From contig JARCOQ010000006.1 of assembly GCA_029207755.1 (NCBI GenBank), forward strand, positions 19,442,890 through 19,506,889: a DNA stretch of 64,000 nt, given 5' to 3'. The position numbers and the translations under genes were made by a program. Shown here in pieces: positions 39,601 to 50,959 of this stretch. The notes under the pieces are model-generated. The model searched no databases and had not been told where the DNA came from. It saw only the letters and a program-made list of their open reading frames with translations. Source of the DNA: Chamaea fasciata (Eukaryota > Chordata > Aves > Passeriformes > Sylviidae). How positions within the stretch are numbered: position 1 is the first letter of the stretch; every line of letters begins with the position of its first letter.

Positions 39601-41132
39601 AAATATGCTCCAGGTGTTCATTGAATGGACCGGCACAATTTTCATGGCAGCCATATGCTTCTTGTAACTTTTACAGTGAATTAAGTCTCCATCCTTCTTT
39701 TTTATCTCCTTCTTCTCTTTATACAAAGAATGACATGTCTTATTTTGCAAATTGCAGCTTATCAGCACACTTTGTAACAGCCAAAAATGATTGAAGAGAC
39801 AGACAAAGCACACAAGCCTAGCTTTCCTTAACAGATAAAAGTAACTGTTTTTATTATTATATATGCACATGAAAATAATTACAATTATTTTAAAAATTAA
39901 TTGATACTTGGGTTGAATATATTCTTGGTACAAAACACAGTGAAAGAACAGTGACTTGAATTCTTGAGAGATTTTTCACAGCCTTTGTGCAGTACACTCC
40001 GATATTAATATTTTCACTCTTTGGTTCTAATATATTATAATTTGTGTTAGAATATTTTTATATTGTAAATATAAAGTATAAGTATATTACATTATACTAA
40101 TGTTTTCCCAGTGTTTCTAAAAAACACATATAATCTACATTATGCCTTGCAGCAAAAAAGATATTGATTTTAAACAGATGGAAAACTCAAGAAAATCTGA
40201 TTCTCAATGTTTTCTTAACTTCTGTTTGCATAAAAAAGGACAGAAAGATCAATAACTAAATTAAAGTATGGCAGTTTTGAAGCTGGATGTCTCAATTTTG
40301 CTAGGGGATTCTGACTGGTATGCTTCACCAATATTCGGTGCTCTGTTCAGATTAATGAGACCATAATAAAACAAAAGCAGCTTTTAAAAATGGTCTGATT
40401 TTTTGATAAAAAATATCAGTAAATTTTTGGAATTTAGGGAAGATAAAATCAGGGTTATTGTAGCTGGAAATGAGGCACTAACTGCCTGCATACTATACAG
40501 CTAAGAATATGAAAGATAGAATATTTGTTTGGTTTTACTTTTAGAGTAATAGGCTTTTGATATGCTGTTGGCAGATACTTCAGATAATTTAACATTTCCT
40601 GATGCTGAGAAGATATTTTTAAGTGCCCTCTAAGAATAAAATGGGAATTTTCATTTGCAGCACTTTTTGAATTTATTAATATTTTTTGTAACAAAACTTC
40701 AACCAAATGATTTTGATATTTAAATCATGTGGTTTGTCAATAAATACAGTTTCATCTGTAAAACACTTCTATTGATTTGAGATCAATCACTGATATTTGA
40801 TTTTACTCTAATTTCAGAGTTTATTCAATCTTGTAAAATTTTTCAAATTTCCATTTGAAAGCAATATTTTTGGATGCTGACCATTAAAAAAACCCAAAAC
40901 CTTTCTTTGAGTTATGAGCAGGAAGATATTTCTGTTCACAGAAGTTTAACAATTGTAAAAAAAAAGAAGTGTTTTTTTTTTTGTTTTGTTCTGAAACAGA
41001 AGTATATTCTTAAGTTCTTTTAAAAGATAGGTACAATTCTATCAGTAAGATGTCTCTATACTCAATTGCCATGGACTTCCTAGTCCTTTAGGTGCCTGCT
41101 CTGGTACTGTATAGTTGAGATAAAAAGGAATA

Positions 41133-41165
41133 AGTAATAAAATAGTAATAAAATAGTAATAAAAC
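41133..41165. repeat. Three copies of an 11-mer
   Basis: agtaataaaat recurs at 41133, 41144 and 41155, the last copy ending in c instead of t. It is an AT-rich minisatellite seed. Confidence 0.88.
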
Positions 41166-41667
41166 CCCTAAACTATCAAAGATCCTTAAATTTCAAAGCA
41201 CCATTTCCTAGAATAAACTTGTTTCTGACTCTCAACAAAAGACCAGATGATGAATGGATAGATGAGAAGGCAGAAAGCAAAGACCTGTGGGTGGAATCTG
41301 CTAATGCAAGAACTGAAAAATCTCCCTAGGTACTTCCAAGACATTGTAAAAGTGCCAAGTATTTTCTCTCATTAATCAATTGATAATTCTGTAATTTCTT
41401 GGAATGTTTTCCTCACCTTAGTATAATCAGGACTTCATTTCACCATAAGAGAAGAATATTAGTGTCTAGGTTTTTTGTGACCTACACTTCTAATATCTAT
41501 AAATTATTCCCTTTCCCATTCTCATGTTAATTTGTTTTCTGTGCACTGTCCAAATTTTCTTTACTTTTTCTGAAATACAGACTCCATAAGTATTCTATCT
41601 AGATTACTCAGACTAATTATATAACCAATATACATTACATTAGCAGATTTTATGTGTAGGATTTGTG

Positions 41668-41938
41668 GTAATCAGTGACAGAACCTGAGGGAATGGCCTG
41701 AAGTTGTGTCAAGGGAGGTTCGGGTTGGATAGTAGAAGAAGATTCTTCACCAGAAGGTGTTAGGGCACTGGAACAGGTTCCCCAGGGAAGTGGTCACAGC
41801 ACCAAACCTGATAGAGTTCAAGAAATATTTGGAAAATGCTCTTGGTCACATGGTGTGAGGACAGTACTATACAGGGACAGGAGTTGGACTCAATGATTCT
41901 TGTGGGTCCCCTCCAACCCAGGATATTCTGTGTATCTG
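41668..41938 (+). mobile_element. CR1 LINE 3' fragment with terminus
   Basis: This is a sense-strand CR1 3' end: 'gacagaacctgagggaatggcctgaagttgtgtcaagggaggttcgggttgg', 'agaagattcttcaccagaagg', 'cactggaacaggttccccagggaagtggtcacagcacc', 'gagttcaagaaatatttgg', 'ggacaggagttggactcaatgattcttgtgggtcccctccaacccaggatattctgtg'. The 3' end, with a decayed octamer tail ('attctgtgtatctgt'), is present. The 5' end is truncated and no ORF2 remains. Confidence 0.96.
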
Positions 41939-43122
41939 TCAGACTTACTTGAATTTTAAATGCACTCGTGATTTCAAGCCCAAGATAAGATGAAAATAGA
42001 TCCTTTCTCTGTAAGTAATAGTGGAAAATGCTAATAAGCTTTAAGTGAGCAGATCAGAACACACAACAGGAGACTTCATGTTTACTGAGAATGTCATGCA
42101 GTAAAGATACTACTGAGATTATCATAGGATTCTAAATAACATCACATTCTTGTATGATTTCATAAAATTCTTTCTTCCTGTCTTCTGCAATGCACATAGA
42201 AAAAAATGTTTTATGTTATATAAAATACTCAGGTGGTAATTTCTGAAGGGACTGAAGGGAAATAATGCAGAAAAACCCCAATACAGCCACGATTCTGAAT
42301 CTACCAACTCCTTCAAAACTCTACATGAAAAAAACAAAAAGTTGTTTGTGCTTTCATAAAAAATGATGTCGTACTTCTTCCTGCATAGTGTAATAGAAGG
42401 TTTTATTATTTAGAGGAACTTTCAGGGACTTCTCTAAGCCCAGTTTGTGTTCTCAGTCTTGGTTCAGGAGGTAAAAAGCATCACTTTAAAGAAAAACTTT
42501 TAAAATGTAATCCTAGAACATCTGACTTTGGAAATGTCAACTTAAGACTTTAACCTCATGACTTCAAAACTCAAAGCACGTAGGTACTGAACTGTCACTG
42601 AGAGTGTAAATATAGGAAAGAAGACACTAAAAATCCAGGATAAGAACTTTTGCCAACCACATACTTTCTTGAATTATACATTAAAACAGCTTATACTATA
42701 AGAGTATCATCTTGTGAGTAGCAAGGTTGAGAAAACTACAGAGCAAAGCACATCACTTCTGACACCTAAGTTGCAAATGAGATGACAGTCATAAATTGAT
42801 TTCAGAGAAAAAAAGGACTGAAGTTGCTATCTGTGCACTCCTTAAAATTCCCTCCACTTTAATAATCAGGATTACCTGATATTCTGAGACCTACAAAAGG
42901 TAACACCCTTTAGAAAAGTGCGTCAGGAACTTAGGCAAATCTAACGTGCATAGTGAAAGTAATGATGTGTAATTGGAATATGAAGTTAAAAATGTGTCTC
43001 TGCTTTTCTCAAAATATGAAATATATTAATTTTCTTTGAGATTAGTAAAGTATTGCACAAATCCTTTCAGAGTGATAGTATTAATTAGCAATTTCTAGAA
43101 GAAATATGTCCTGAATCAATTT

Positions 43123-43150
43123 TATACTAAATTTCCTATACTAAATTTCC
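43123..43150. repeat. 14-bp tandem duplication
   Basis: tatactaaatttcc occurs twice back to back. Confidence 0.9.
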
Positions 43151-43414
43151 AAACAAAAGACTCCATATTTTAACATTATTCTTAACACACACGGATAGTT
43201 GGAATCATCAGACTTCCTTTTTCAGAGATTGCTTCTGTAATGGAATTTCTCTGCCTGCTTTTTCTCTTCTGCACACACACTGCACACAAATATTAGACAA
43301 AAAAAAAAAAAAGAATGATTTTGAGCAGAAATATTATTGCACATTATTGTTTATGGGGATTGTGATAGACAAAAATGCTGTTCATAATTTGCAAATACAA
43401 ATGAGAAAACCTGA

Positions 43415-43467
43415 AAATATTTAGTGGGATGTTTTTTAATTGTTAGATTTTATCCCACTAAATATTT
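43415..43467. repeat. Perfect 16-bp inverted repeat (stem-loop)
   Basis: AAATATTTAGTGGGAT at 43415-43430 is exactly complementary to ATCCCACTAAATATTT at 43452-43467, with a 21-base T-rich loop. Such long perfect arms this close together are unlikely by chance even in AT-rich DNA. It could be a foldback left by a small inverted duplication or template switch. I see no flanking target-site duplication or gene to explain it. Confidence 0.85.
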
Positions 43468-43769
43468 GCCCCTGTGTTTAAAAATCTGATAAAATGCATG
43501 AACAAGACTGAAGAATTCTATGCACAAGTTTGTTAATCAGAACAAACTCACCTAAGATATTTTACAAAATTCTGGTAATTATAAATATCTTATTCTCTCC
43601 TTGCTTACAGCATAGGAGTAATCATGTTTTTAAATACATTAATTTAATTATTTGACTCTTTTTGGATAATTATATGGGATTTAAAAAATAGTATTAATCA
43701 ATATATGTCAATTAACTTCTGAATTTATAGCTATTATTATACATGCTAATAAAATTGACTACAATTATC

Positions 43770-44425
43770 AGAGTGGCTGGAAAGCTGTCTGTTGGAAAAG
43801 GAGCTGGGGGTGCTGGTCATCAGCCTGCTGTACACGAGCCAGTGTGTGCCCAGGTGGCCAAGGAGGTCAATGGCACCTGGCCTGTGTCAGCAACAGTGTG
43901 GCCAGCAGGACCAGGGCAGTGATTGTCCCCCACCCCCCCGTACTCAGCACTGCTGAGGCCACTCCTTAAATCCTGTGTTCAGCATTTTGGGCTCCTCAGC
44001 ACAAGAAAGGCACTGAGGTGCTGGAGCAGATCCAGAGAAGGGCAATGGAGCTGGGGAAATTTGGAGCACAAATCTTAAAAGGAGCAGCTGAAGGAGCTGA
44101 GGTTGCTCAGCCTAGAGAAAAGAAGGGTCAGCATGGACTTTATCTCTTTTACAACACCTGACAGCAAGATCTAGTAAGGTGGAGATTGGTATCTTCTCCC
44201 TAGTAGCAAGAGATAAGACAAGAGACAGTGGCCTCAAGTTGGGCCAGGGGAGGGAATATTTCCGTGTTGAAAATGCAGTCCAGCATTGGAACAGGCTGTC
44301 CAGGGAAATGGTTGAGTCTTGAAGCCATTTAAGATATGTAGATATGGAACTTAGGGACATAGTTTAGTGGCAGGCTTGGTAGTGCTAATCTAATGGTTGG
44401 AGCTGATGATCTTACAGGGAAAAAA
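43770..44425 (+). mobile_element. CR1 LINE 3' fragment including the end of ORF2
   Basis: At about 655 bp this is the longest CR1 copy in the window. Its 5' part, about 43790-44060, retains decayed C-terminal ORF2 (reverse-transcriptase protein) sequence: 'gagctgggggtgctgg', 'gtggccagcaggaccagggcagtgattgtccc', 'tactcagcactgctgaggcc', 'gggctcctcagcacaagaaaggcactgaggtgctgg'. The reading frame is broken by indels and stops, so it is a pseudogene. The 3' untranslated part follows: 'ctcagcctagagaaaagaagg', 'gtggcctcaagttgggccaggggaggg', 'cattggaacaggctgtccagggaaatgg', 'tggttggagctgatgatctta'. The last 30-40 bases and the octamer tail are missing. Confidence 0.96.
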
Positions 44426-46329
44426 TAGTAAAATATTTCCATCATGAGTTCCCTGAGAGAGTGGAAAAGAGTGAGAACAATAAAGTAGAATTTATCAGAC
44501 GTTATTAGATGAAAAGGCTGAAATTCACATGTAATACTACTATATTATGTTGTCTTTAAAACACAATAGTTCCCATGTTTACGTCTAAATTAACCTGGCA
44601 TTTGCTGGGTGGGCTAATTGGTATTGAAAAATGCCTTGTTGTTTCTCTAAGACTAATATCAGCTATTTCTTGGTATAACATAAGTAGCACAACATGTGTG
44701 GGATTCATCTTAGGACGGTTTCATCTCATTTGCTTTGAAGAAACTAGATTCTCTTACAGAGCTTTTGAAGATAAAAAAGACTTAACTTAGGTTATCATTG
44801 ATTTTAAACTACTCCTCCATCAAACCAGTGTCTCTTGTAGTACTGTTGCTGTAGAAAATCAATACATGTATTCAGCAGTTATGTTTATTATATTATATTT
44901 ATCCTTAGAAATGACCAAAAAAAAAGTATCTTTTTGCACCTAAAAATTCCATGGGATTACTTTAATCCTATAAAGTTGTGACAAATATTAACAGGTGCTT
45001 ATGACACTCCTAGCATCTGTCATACTGACATTTAAATTCACTGAAATATACCAAAGGAATATAACTTGTTTGTTTCAGCAGAATGGGGTTTTTCAGATGT
45101 AAAGACTTTCCAGGCTTACATCTTAATGGTTAAATTTCAGCACAGGTTTGATGAAACTAGTAAACAATATAAATTAATCTTCTGCAGTAGGCTAAATTAC
45201 TTGAGAAAAATGTGATATACCTGCAAACCTGACTCACAACTCTTCATTTCCTCTAGAAATTGCATAGTTTCCCAGGCCATAGAGCACCCTAAAAATTAAT
45301 TTTGACTTTGATAGTAGGGTACACAAAGTATTCAGAGACACAGTTATCAAGAGACTAAAGAAATTACAGGATGGGAGACCTTGAAAGACTCTGAACTGTA
45401 GAGCTAAAATATATGAAAGCCACAAGTACAAAATGGGGAGATCTAAATGAGTTCTTGTCAATCAGAAGGAAAATTTTGAAATTACTGTAGGCAACCATAT
45501 GAAAACATCTCTTGAAGTTCATGAAATTTTATTGCTTCATGTAATAGATGCATTATAATGGATCTCATAATGGGATTCTGAGCAAGTCAAGGAAGTGTGG
45601 TAAGAAATATGGAATTGTTTTCAAGCAAATGAAACTGAAATAGTAGGACAAAGTAGTAGATGAAGGCTACTACAGAAGTGAGTAAGAAAAAGAGTATTCT
45701 ACCATAAGTGAATAGATTTAGACTATTTGTAATTTTCTGCAGTAGCTGGATTAGAGTGTATTCAGTGAAATATTTAACAGGAAGCTTCAAAGCTTGCAAA
45801 ACAAGTACTTCTTCACATGCCCATGAATTGTAGAAATCTGTCACAGGATGCTATACAAACCAGAAGTATAAATGAGTTCCAGATAGTTTATTCAAATTCA
45901 CGCAAACTAATATAATCTGCAGAGTGAAACAGGTTTTTTGGATATATATTACATATTTGAGATATATGTTATCTCAATTTCAGCACACTGTTGAAACACA
46001 CAACATCATCCAAATATGCTTTATCAAGAAATAGGTGCTCCCTATAATAACAGAGATGGCATCTGAGCAGGAGGGACTTCTGTTTTAATGAGTATTGTCA
46101 AGATCTTCCTAATCACAAAATTAGACTACAAGGCAATTTTTTGTCATGTAAGTATGTAAAGCTATTGCACAGCTGCAAGAGAGTGTTCGGTTATTACTTA
46201 CTATTGACACTTAATGGAGACCTTTTTCCTCTCAAAATAAAAATAGCTTTGTTCAGAAATGTAGTCACCAGCCACATCCAGTATAGGAAACAATGTTAAG
46301 TAGTAAGAGACTGGACTCATCTAGGAAAG
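44426..46329. other. Unique AT-rich noncoding DNA
   Basis: No gene or transposon is recognised. Open frames of 60-85 codons occur on both strands without domains or codon-use signal. Confidence 0.6.
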
Positions 46330-46720
46330 TTCTAAAAGACAAAGAGGAGTGCAAAGATGGGAGGGTGGCCCAGGGCAGGCAGGGCTGTGCCACCCTAAGT
46401 GAGAAGCAGAGCAGGGTAGCATGGTCACAGCAGTGCATCCTGCAAAGCACCACCAGCACCAGAAAAATGGGAGGTGGGGAGTGAGATCGAGGATCAGTCT
46501 GGGGAGCAGAGTCAGCACATCAGGATGGGCGGGAGCAGGACTGAGCTGCCATGGGGGACACCCATGGCACGCCTCAGGCAGGGTTGTGACACTCAGATCG
46601 GAGCTTAACTCAAGCCTCTGAACACAGGGGTAGGGATATGTGTAAGGTGGGGAGTGTTCATCCTAGAAAGGGATCAGGGGAGACTGACTGGGGCCATTTC
46701 CCAGTTAGTCCTAGATACCC
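46330..46720. other. Unassigned GC-rich island
   Basis: About 390 bp are clearly richer in G and C than the surroundings ('gggagggtggcccagggcaggcagggctgtgcc', 'gggcgggagcaggactgagctgcc'). Four overlapping open frames of 63-66 codons occur on both strands, as expected when stop codons are rare. I do not recognise a protein, CR1, or an LTR start or end. It could be an old repeat, a retroposed fragment or a conserved noncoding element. Confidence 0.5.
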
Positions 46721-47356
46721 TATGTGGATAAAGGGTCAATAATTTATTATTTTTGGCTATTTATCCATCTAATTTTATCATCAGCAATTTAGTTTACTAG
46801 TTTCATTAGTTACAAGTTTCTTAGTCTTCATACTTCTTTTGGCCGATAACATTTTTCTGGAAGAATTTTTTTTCACTTAAATATATGTATTAGTTTTGTA
46901 AAACAAGCACATTTAGTAATTTTTTCCTTTAGTCTTCTGATTTTCCCAATCCTTTTAGCTCAGTAACTTGCTTTCATAAAGAACTATTTATTTTTAATAT
47001 ATGAATGAAGAAAAACATAGTATGTGCAGCCATCATATGGCAATATCAGTAAGAGTTCTGGCCTACACTCTGAACTTCTGTGCACTCATGGCAGCCAGAT
47101 ATAATTAATATTAATCAAATTATTAAATTTAATTCAGCCCTCATTCTCTTGTCATGACAAGATTCCAGGATCTGTCATGAACAACATTAGAATAATCAGT
47201 TAATTCTATAATGATGTGCTGAAATTTTACTTTAAGACCACACCATATCCCTTGCTTAGTTAATTCTTCTGCACAGCTCCTCATAACCCCTACATGCTGA
47301 ATTAGCTTAGTTTTCTGTAGTAAGACTCCTCTTTTTCTGCAATTCTACCTCTGAGG
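46721..47356. other. Unique AT-rich noncoding DNA
   Basis: I see nothing recognisable here on either strand. Confidence 0.6.
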
Positions 47357-47410
47357 ATGTTAAAAGGTCACCTAAAGATCCTCACAGCACAGAAATACAA
47401 AATCTTGTCC

Positions 47411-47493
47411 AAAAAAAAAAAAAAAAAAAAAAAAAACCCAACCAAACCAAAAAAACCCACACCAAAAATCCCAACCAACCAACCAAAAAAACC
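47411..47493. repeat. A26 run grading into (CCAA)n/A-C low-complexity tract
   Basis: Twenty-six As (47411-47436) are followed by A/C-only sequence with ccaa units to about 47493. The lysine/proline-rich stretch of the 166-codon open frame beginning at 47357 is the translation of this tract. Confidence 0.92.
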
Positions 47494-47589
47494 ATGCTGG
47501 ATTTTTTTCTGTTTGCTTGTATTTCACCACTACTTAGGAAATTCTCTTTTTCACAGCAACAGTTTTAAGTTCCACATTGTGAAGACAAG

Positions 47590-48090
47590 CTATAACCATG
47601 AGAAGTTTCCCAAACTATGTCACTGTTTGCTGCTGGGCCAATATCTCAAAGCCTGTTACTTGGTGTGGCCTGGCTTCTGGAGCTGGGGACCAGCATGGCT
47701 GAGGGCATCGCTGTCCTGCCAGCAGCCACTGGCAGAGGCTCCCAGGCAATCTGCAATGGCCATCACATCCAGCGCCAAACCTCCGCCCATGGGGACTGTG
47801 CTACTTTTTGTGGAGAGGTTGGCACTTGTTCTCTGCCAGGGAATGTATTATTTGTAATGCAGGCACAGCTTTACCATGGGCTGGACCTGGAAGGCATGGA
47901 TCTGTGGCAGCCTTGTCTCTCTTGGACACTTTCTGTTGGCCAATTTAACAAATTCTCTACAACTGCCTCTGAAAGAGACTTCTCAGTCTGTGATGAAGAA
48001 TGCTCTAAAAATATGTTGAAGGGATCATACGCTAAATTTTACCAAGTTTACATAACATTATGCACACATAGAAGCTAGAACTCTTTGTTC
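47590..48090. other. Unassigned moderately GC-rich island
   Basis: From about 47615 to 47940 the sequence is GC-richer ('ctggcttctggagctggggaccagcatggctgagggc', 'ctgtcctgccagcagccactggcagaggctccc'). Two overlapping plus-strand frames, 47357-47857 and 47617-48078, cross it. I do not recognise either protein, and two frames open over the same interval argue for composition rather than coding. An old retrotransposon or retrocopy fragment is possible. Confidence 0.45.
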
Positions 48091-49106
48091 TCTTTTTGAT
48101 TGATTGTTGTTGGTGTAGGTATTTTCTGTTCTTGCATTTTAACTTTCTCAGATTCACCCTCTAGTGCCTTTCCTGTGGTGGCAAAAATTGGAGCTTGTGA
48201 TGACCAAGTTTGAATGAAACATACTAACCACAGAGCAAAAACTTTGCAAAGAGTACCACAATCTTGGATTCACTTGTATGTACATGTAGAAAACAGTTTA
48301 CTCCTATACACCATGTGCTATCCTAATAGCTGCTCCTCTCACACTTTAGAGAATGTGTAATTTAATGGTTTTGTTCAAGTGCAGTTTGGTTGTTTCTTCA
48401 CATTCATAAGCTCCCCACTTCTGTGGTCTGACACTGCTCTTTCTGATAGCAATGAAAATGTCTCTTATTTTTTAAATAAATTTCTTTCTCTCATGACACT
48501 GTTTTACACCACAACGACACAGACTCTGCCTTCAGAAGGCTGAAAATGACTCCTTTACTATTTTACACAGACTTATTTGATAGGTGACAAGAAGGCAAAC
48601 CTCTTCCCTCACATTGGTCAGACCAGAGGGACATCAAGAAGAAGACCCTCCTAGGAAAAGGAATGAAAAATAAAGTTCAGTTTACAAAAACACTTATCTT
48701 GTTTACAGAAAATTCCCTGGGAAAAGAATTTCAGAAAACCAAAACATCTCAGGTACAAAACCAGGGCTACACTCTCACTTCTTTGCATTATTTTCTTTTT
48801 GTAGGAAAGAAATACAGCTTTCTCTAAGCCTGACCTTTGAATTAAAACAAAAGTTTTGGATAAGAACTTTCAGTTACAGCATGCTGAATACCTGAACTAT
48901 TTTAAATGTATTTAGGCTAGGCATTTATACTGTACTCATCAGGTAATTTAATTATTTGATGTCTAAATTATGCCAGTTGTACTGTGACCAACATGTTAAA
49001 AGATTGCATTCAGACAGCCAGCTGGTAATGCCTTAGCTGTTATCTTCATTCTGCTGATTAAAAAAAAAGCAGTTATATGACTTATGCAAAAAATCCCAAT
49101 ATCATA
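48091..49106. other. Noncoding DNA with a possible decayed LTR-like patch
   Basis: No gene is recognised. The patch at about 48490-48690 ('ccttcagaaggctgaaaatgactcctttactattttacacagac') has the texture of an avian LTR R region read in antisense. I cannot define its ends or a family, so it is not called as an element. Confidence 0.4.
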
Positions 49107-49545
49107 ATAGAATCACAGAATCATAGAATCATCTGAGCTGGAAAAGACCTTAGAGATCAAATAGCTCCAATCATGTGCCATAGGCAGGGGCACCTTCCAC
49201 TAGACCAAGTTACTCAAAGCCCCATCCAACCTGGCCTTGAACTCTTCCAGAGTTGGATGGGGCATCCACCATTTCTCTGGGCAACTTGTTCCAGTACCTC
49301 ACCGCCCTGAGAGTGAAGAATTTCTTCATAAAATCCCACCAATAGCCTCTCTCAGTTTACAGCCATTCCCTCTTGTCCTATCCCTACAACTTCCTGAAAA
49401 AAAAACCCCTCTCCTGCTTTCTTGTAGGCCCTTTTACTACTGGAAGGTGCTATAAGGATTCCCTGGATCCTTCTCTTCTCCAGTATTGACAATCTGAATT
49501 CTCTCAGCCTGTCTTGATATAGAAATCCTCCAGCTTTCTGATCAA
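49107..49545 (-). mobile_element. CR1 LINE 3' fragment with intact octamer tail
   Basis: The antisense CR1 begins with the tail 'atagaatcacagaatcatagaatcat', the clearest octamer repeat in the window. It continues with 'tgagctggaaaagaccttagagatca', 'ggcaggggcaccttccactagacca', 'agccccatccaacctggccttgaac', 'cttgttccagtacctcaccgccctgagagtgaagaatttcttc', 'cagccattccctcttgtcctatcc' and 'cttctcttctccagtattgac...ctctcagcctgtcttgata'. It is 5'-truncated at about 49545, with no ORF2. The well-kept tail suggests it is among the younger copies here. Confidence 0.97.
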
Positions 49546-50262
49546 ATACATCTGAATTAATAGTAGTAGGAGAAGGACAACATAAAAAGAGCTTTCAGAA
49601 TTAATAATACTAAAATTGCTGCTTAATAAATTTATCTAGAATTGTATAAAATTCATTCAGATTTATATGAATTTATATTTATTTTTCAAGGATTTTTTTT
49701 CTTTTTAGAAATGAAAAAAATAAAATAATGACATACAGTTTATACCATCCCATCTATAAGAAAATTATTTCCAACTGTTGTAAAAAACACAGCTTTTTAC
49801 ATAATTGATCAGTGTATTTTTGAAATGGCCAAAGCAGGATTTGTTTTCTAAAGGGATTATAACCCCAAACATGAAATGCAATTTAGTACAAGAAAATAAA
49901 ACACAACCTAATTGAGATCATGACATAACTGGAAAGGACTATTTTCTCATCAGTTTCTCTTTTGGGGATTTTTAATTCCACCACATATTCTATATGTGTT
50001 CATTTATTTGTAATTTTTTTTGTCTTCTGTCTTGATTCCCCTCTTCCTGTTTTTTGTTGATATTTTTATTTTGCTGGTTGATGAAACTTCCTTCAATTTG
50101 AAGCCACCCTGGATGGGGAATGGGAGAGGAGGAGTACAAGGTAAGGAGGAAGAAGAAAGGGAGGGAGTGCAGTAGAGAGGCAGATGTAGATAATTCAAAA
50201 TTGTATATATATCTATAAAAACCCCCCAAAAATTGTAGAGATGAAAATAGTGAAAGTGATAT
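49546..50262. other. Unique AT-rich noncoding DNA
   Basis: I recognise nothing beyond a purine-rich tract at about 50110-50185 (ggagaggaggag, aggaggaagaagaaaggg). Its complement gives the Ser/Pro/Leu-rich minus-strand frames at 49990-50229. Confidence 0.6.
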
Positions 50263-50959
50263 TGTCTTGGTTTAAATAGACAGGTATCTGCCAGGGAGGG
50301 TTGGAGTCTCCCTCAAAATGTAAGCCACTCCCCCCCTTTTCCAAATTATCATAAATTTGCAATTAAAAGGCTGTCAGGCAAAGATTTTGGGAATAAGTAT
50401 AGCAGTTTTTTACTAGGGATATAAAAATACAGATGTTGTAGTACAGAAGAATAAGCAAACAAATAAACAAACAAGAAATCCTAGAAAAACCCTGACAGAG
50501 TCAGAAATACAACCTGAGACCCTGTTGGTCAGGGTGTTGGAAGCAGTCCAAAGTAAGCCCTCCAGGAGTGGCAGATGTGGTTCTGTTGGAGTAGAGATGG
50601 TCCCGTTGAAGAAAAAGTGTCCAGTAATGGTGAGATGGGTCTGGTCTTCTTCCAGGAAACCGGTGGAAAAACTGGATACCTAGTGGGACTGTGGCTCCTT
50701 TTTATCTAGGTTAAGATGGTTTGGCTCCTCCTCCCTGTGTGGAGCAGCTTACAATAATGCAGTGTAATGTGTAATGTCATTGATGAGCTCTTAATTGTCC
50801 ATTAGCAGCAGACATTCCCATGGAAGTAGTGAAACAATGAAGAGAGATAAGTTGCACTCCACCATCTGATAAGTGACACTGACCCATTTGGGCAAAGATA
50901 AGCAATTCTGCTCCACCCAGATGGAATAGAACAATATGCTCTTTACAAAACTTGTGACA
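50263..50959 (-). mobile_element. Solo LTR of an avian endogenous retrovirus (697 bp)
   Basis: The ends are TGTCTTGG (50263) and TTGTGACA (50959), so TGTC/GACA form the terminal inverted repeat. The flanks are GATAT (50258-50262) and GATAC (50960-50964), a 5-bp target-site duplication with one mismatch. The landmark 'gacaggtatctgccagggagggttggagtctccctca' is familiar from a common passerine LTR group. On the minus strand a TATA-like 'agataaaaagg' (complement of about 50697-50707) precedes an AGTAAA polyadenylation-like signal (complement of about 50410-50416), giving a U3-R-U5 order for the minus strand. A 5-bp duplication suits class III (ERVL) or class I. No internal sequence remains. Confidence 0.85.

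Larger units (their letters stand above)
34201..41667. other. Mostly unique AT-rich noncoding DNA
   Basis: No gene is recognised. It contains an A21 run (35401-35421), an 11-bp hairpin (35607-35636), a 15-bp tandem duplication (36612-36641) and a (GTTTT)n scrap near 37564-37580. It also holds an unassigned moderately GC-rich patch with an AATAAA near 38625-38800 and a triplicated 11-mer at 41133-41165. The 112-codon minus-strand frame at 39595-39933 has no recognisable domain. Confidence 0.55.
41939..43769. other. Unique AT-rich noncoding DNA
   Basis: No gene or transposon is recognised. Local structure consists of a 14-bp tandem duplication (43123-43150), an A14 run near 43300 and a long perfect inverted repeat at 43415-43467. 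Confidence 0.6.

Noticed and set aside
39595..39933. 112-codon minus-strand open frame
   Set aside because: It is low-complexity in Ile, Lys, Tyr and Phe as expected from AT-rich DNA, with no motif, signal or neighbour supporting a gene.
47357..47857. 166-codon open frame, the longest in the window
   Set aside because: Its first third translates the A26 and CCAA low-complexity tract (poly-Lys, Pro/Lys). The rest overlaps another open frame, and no domain is recognisable.
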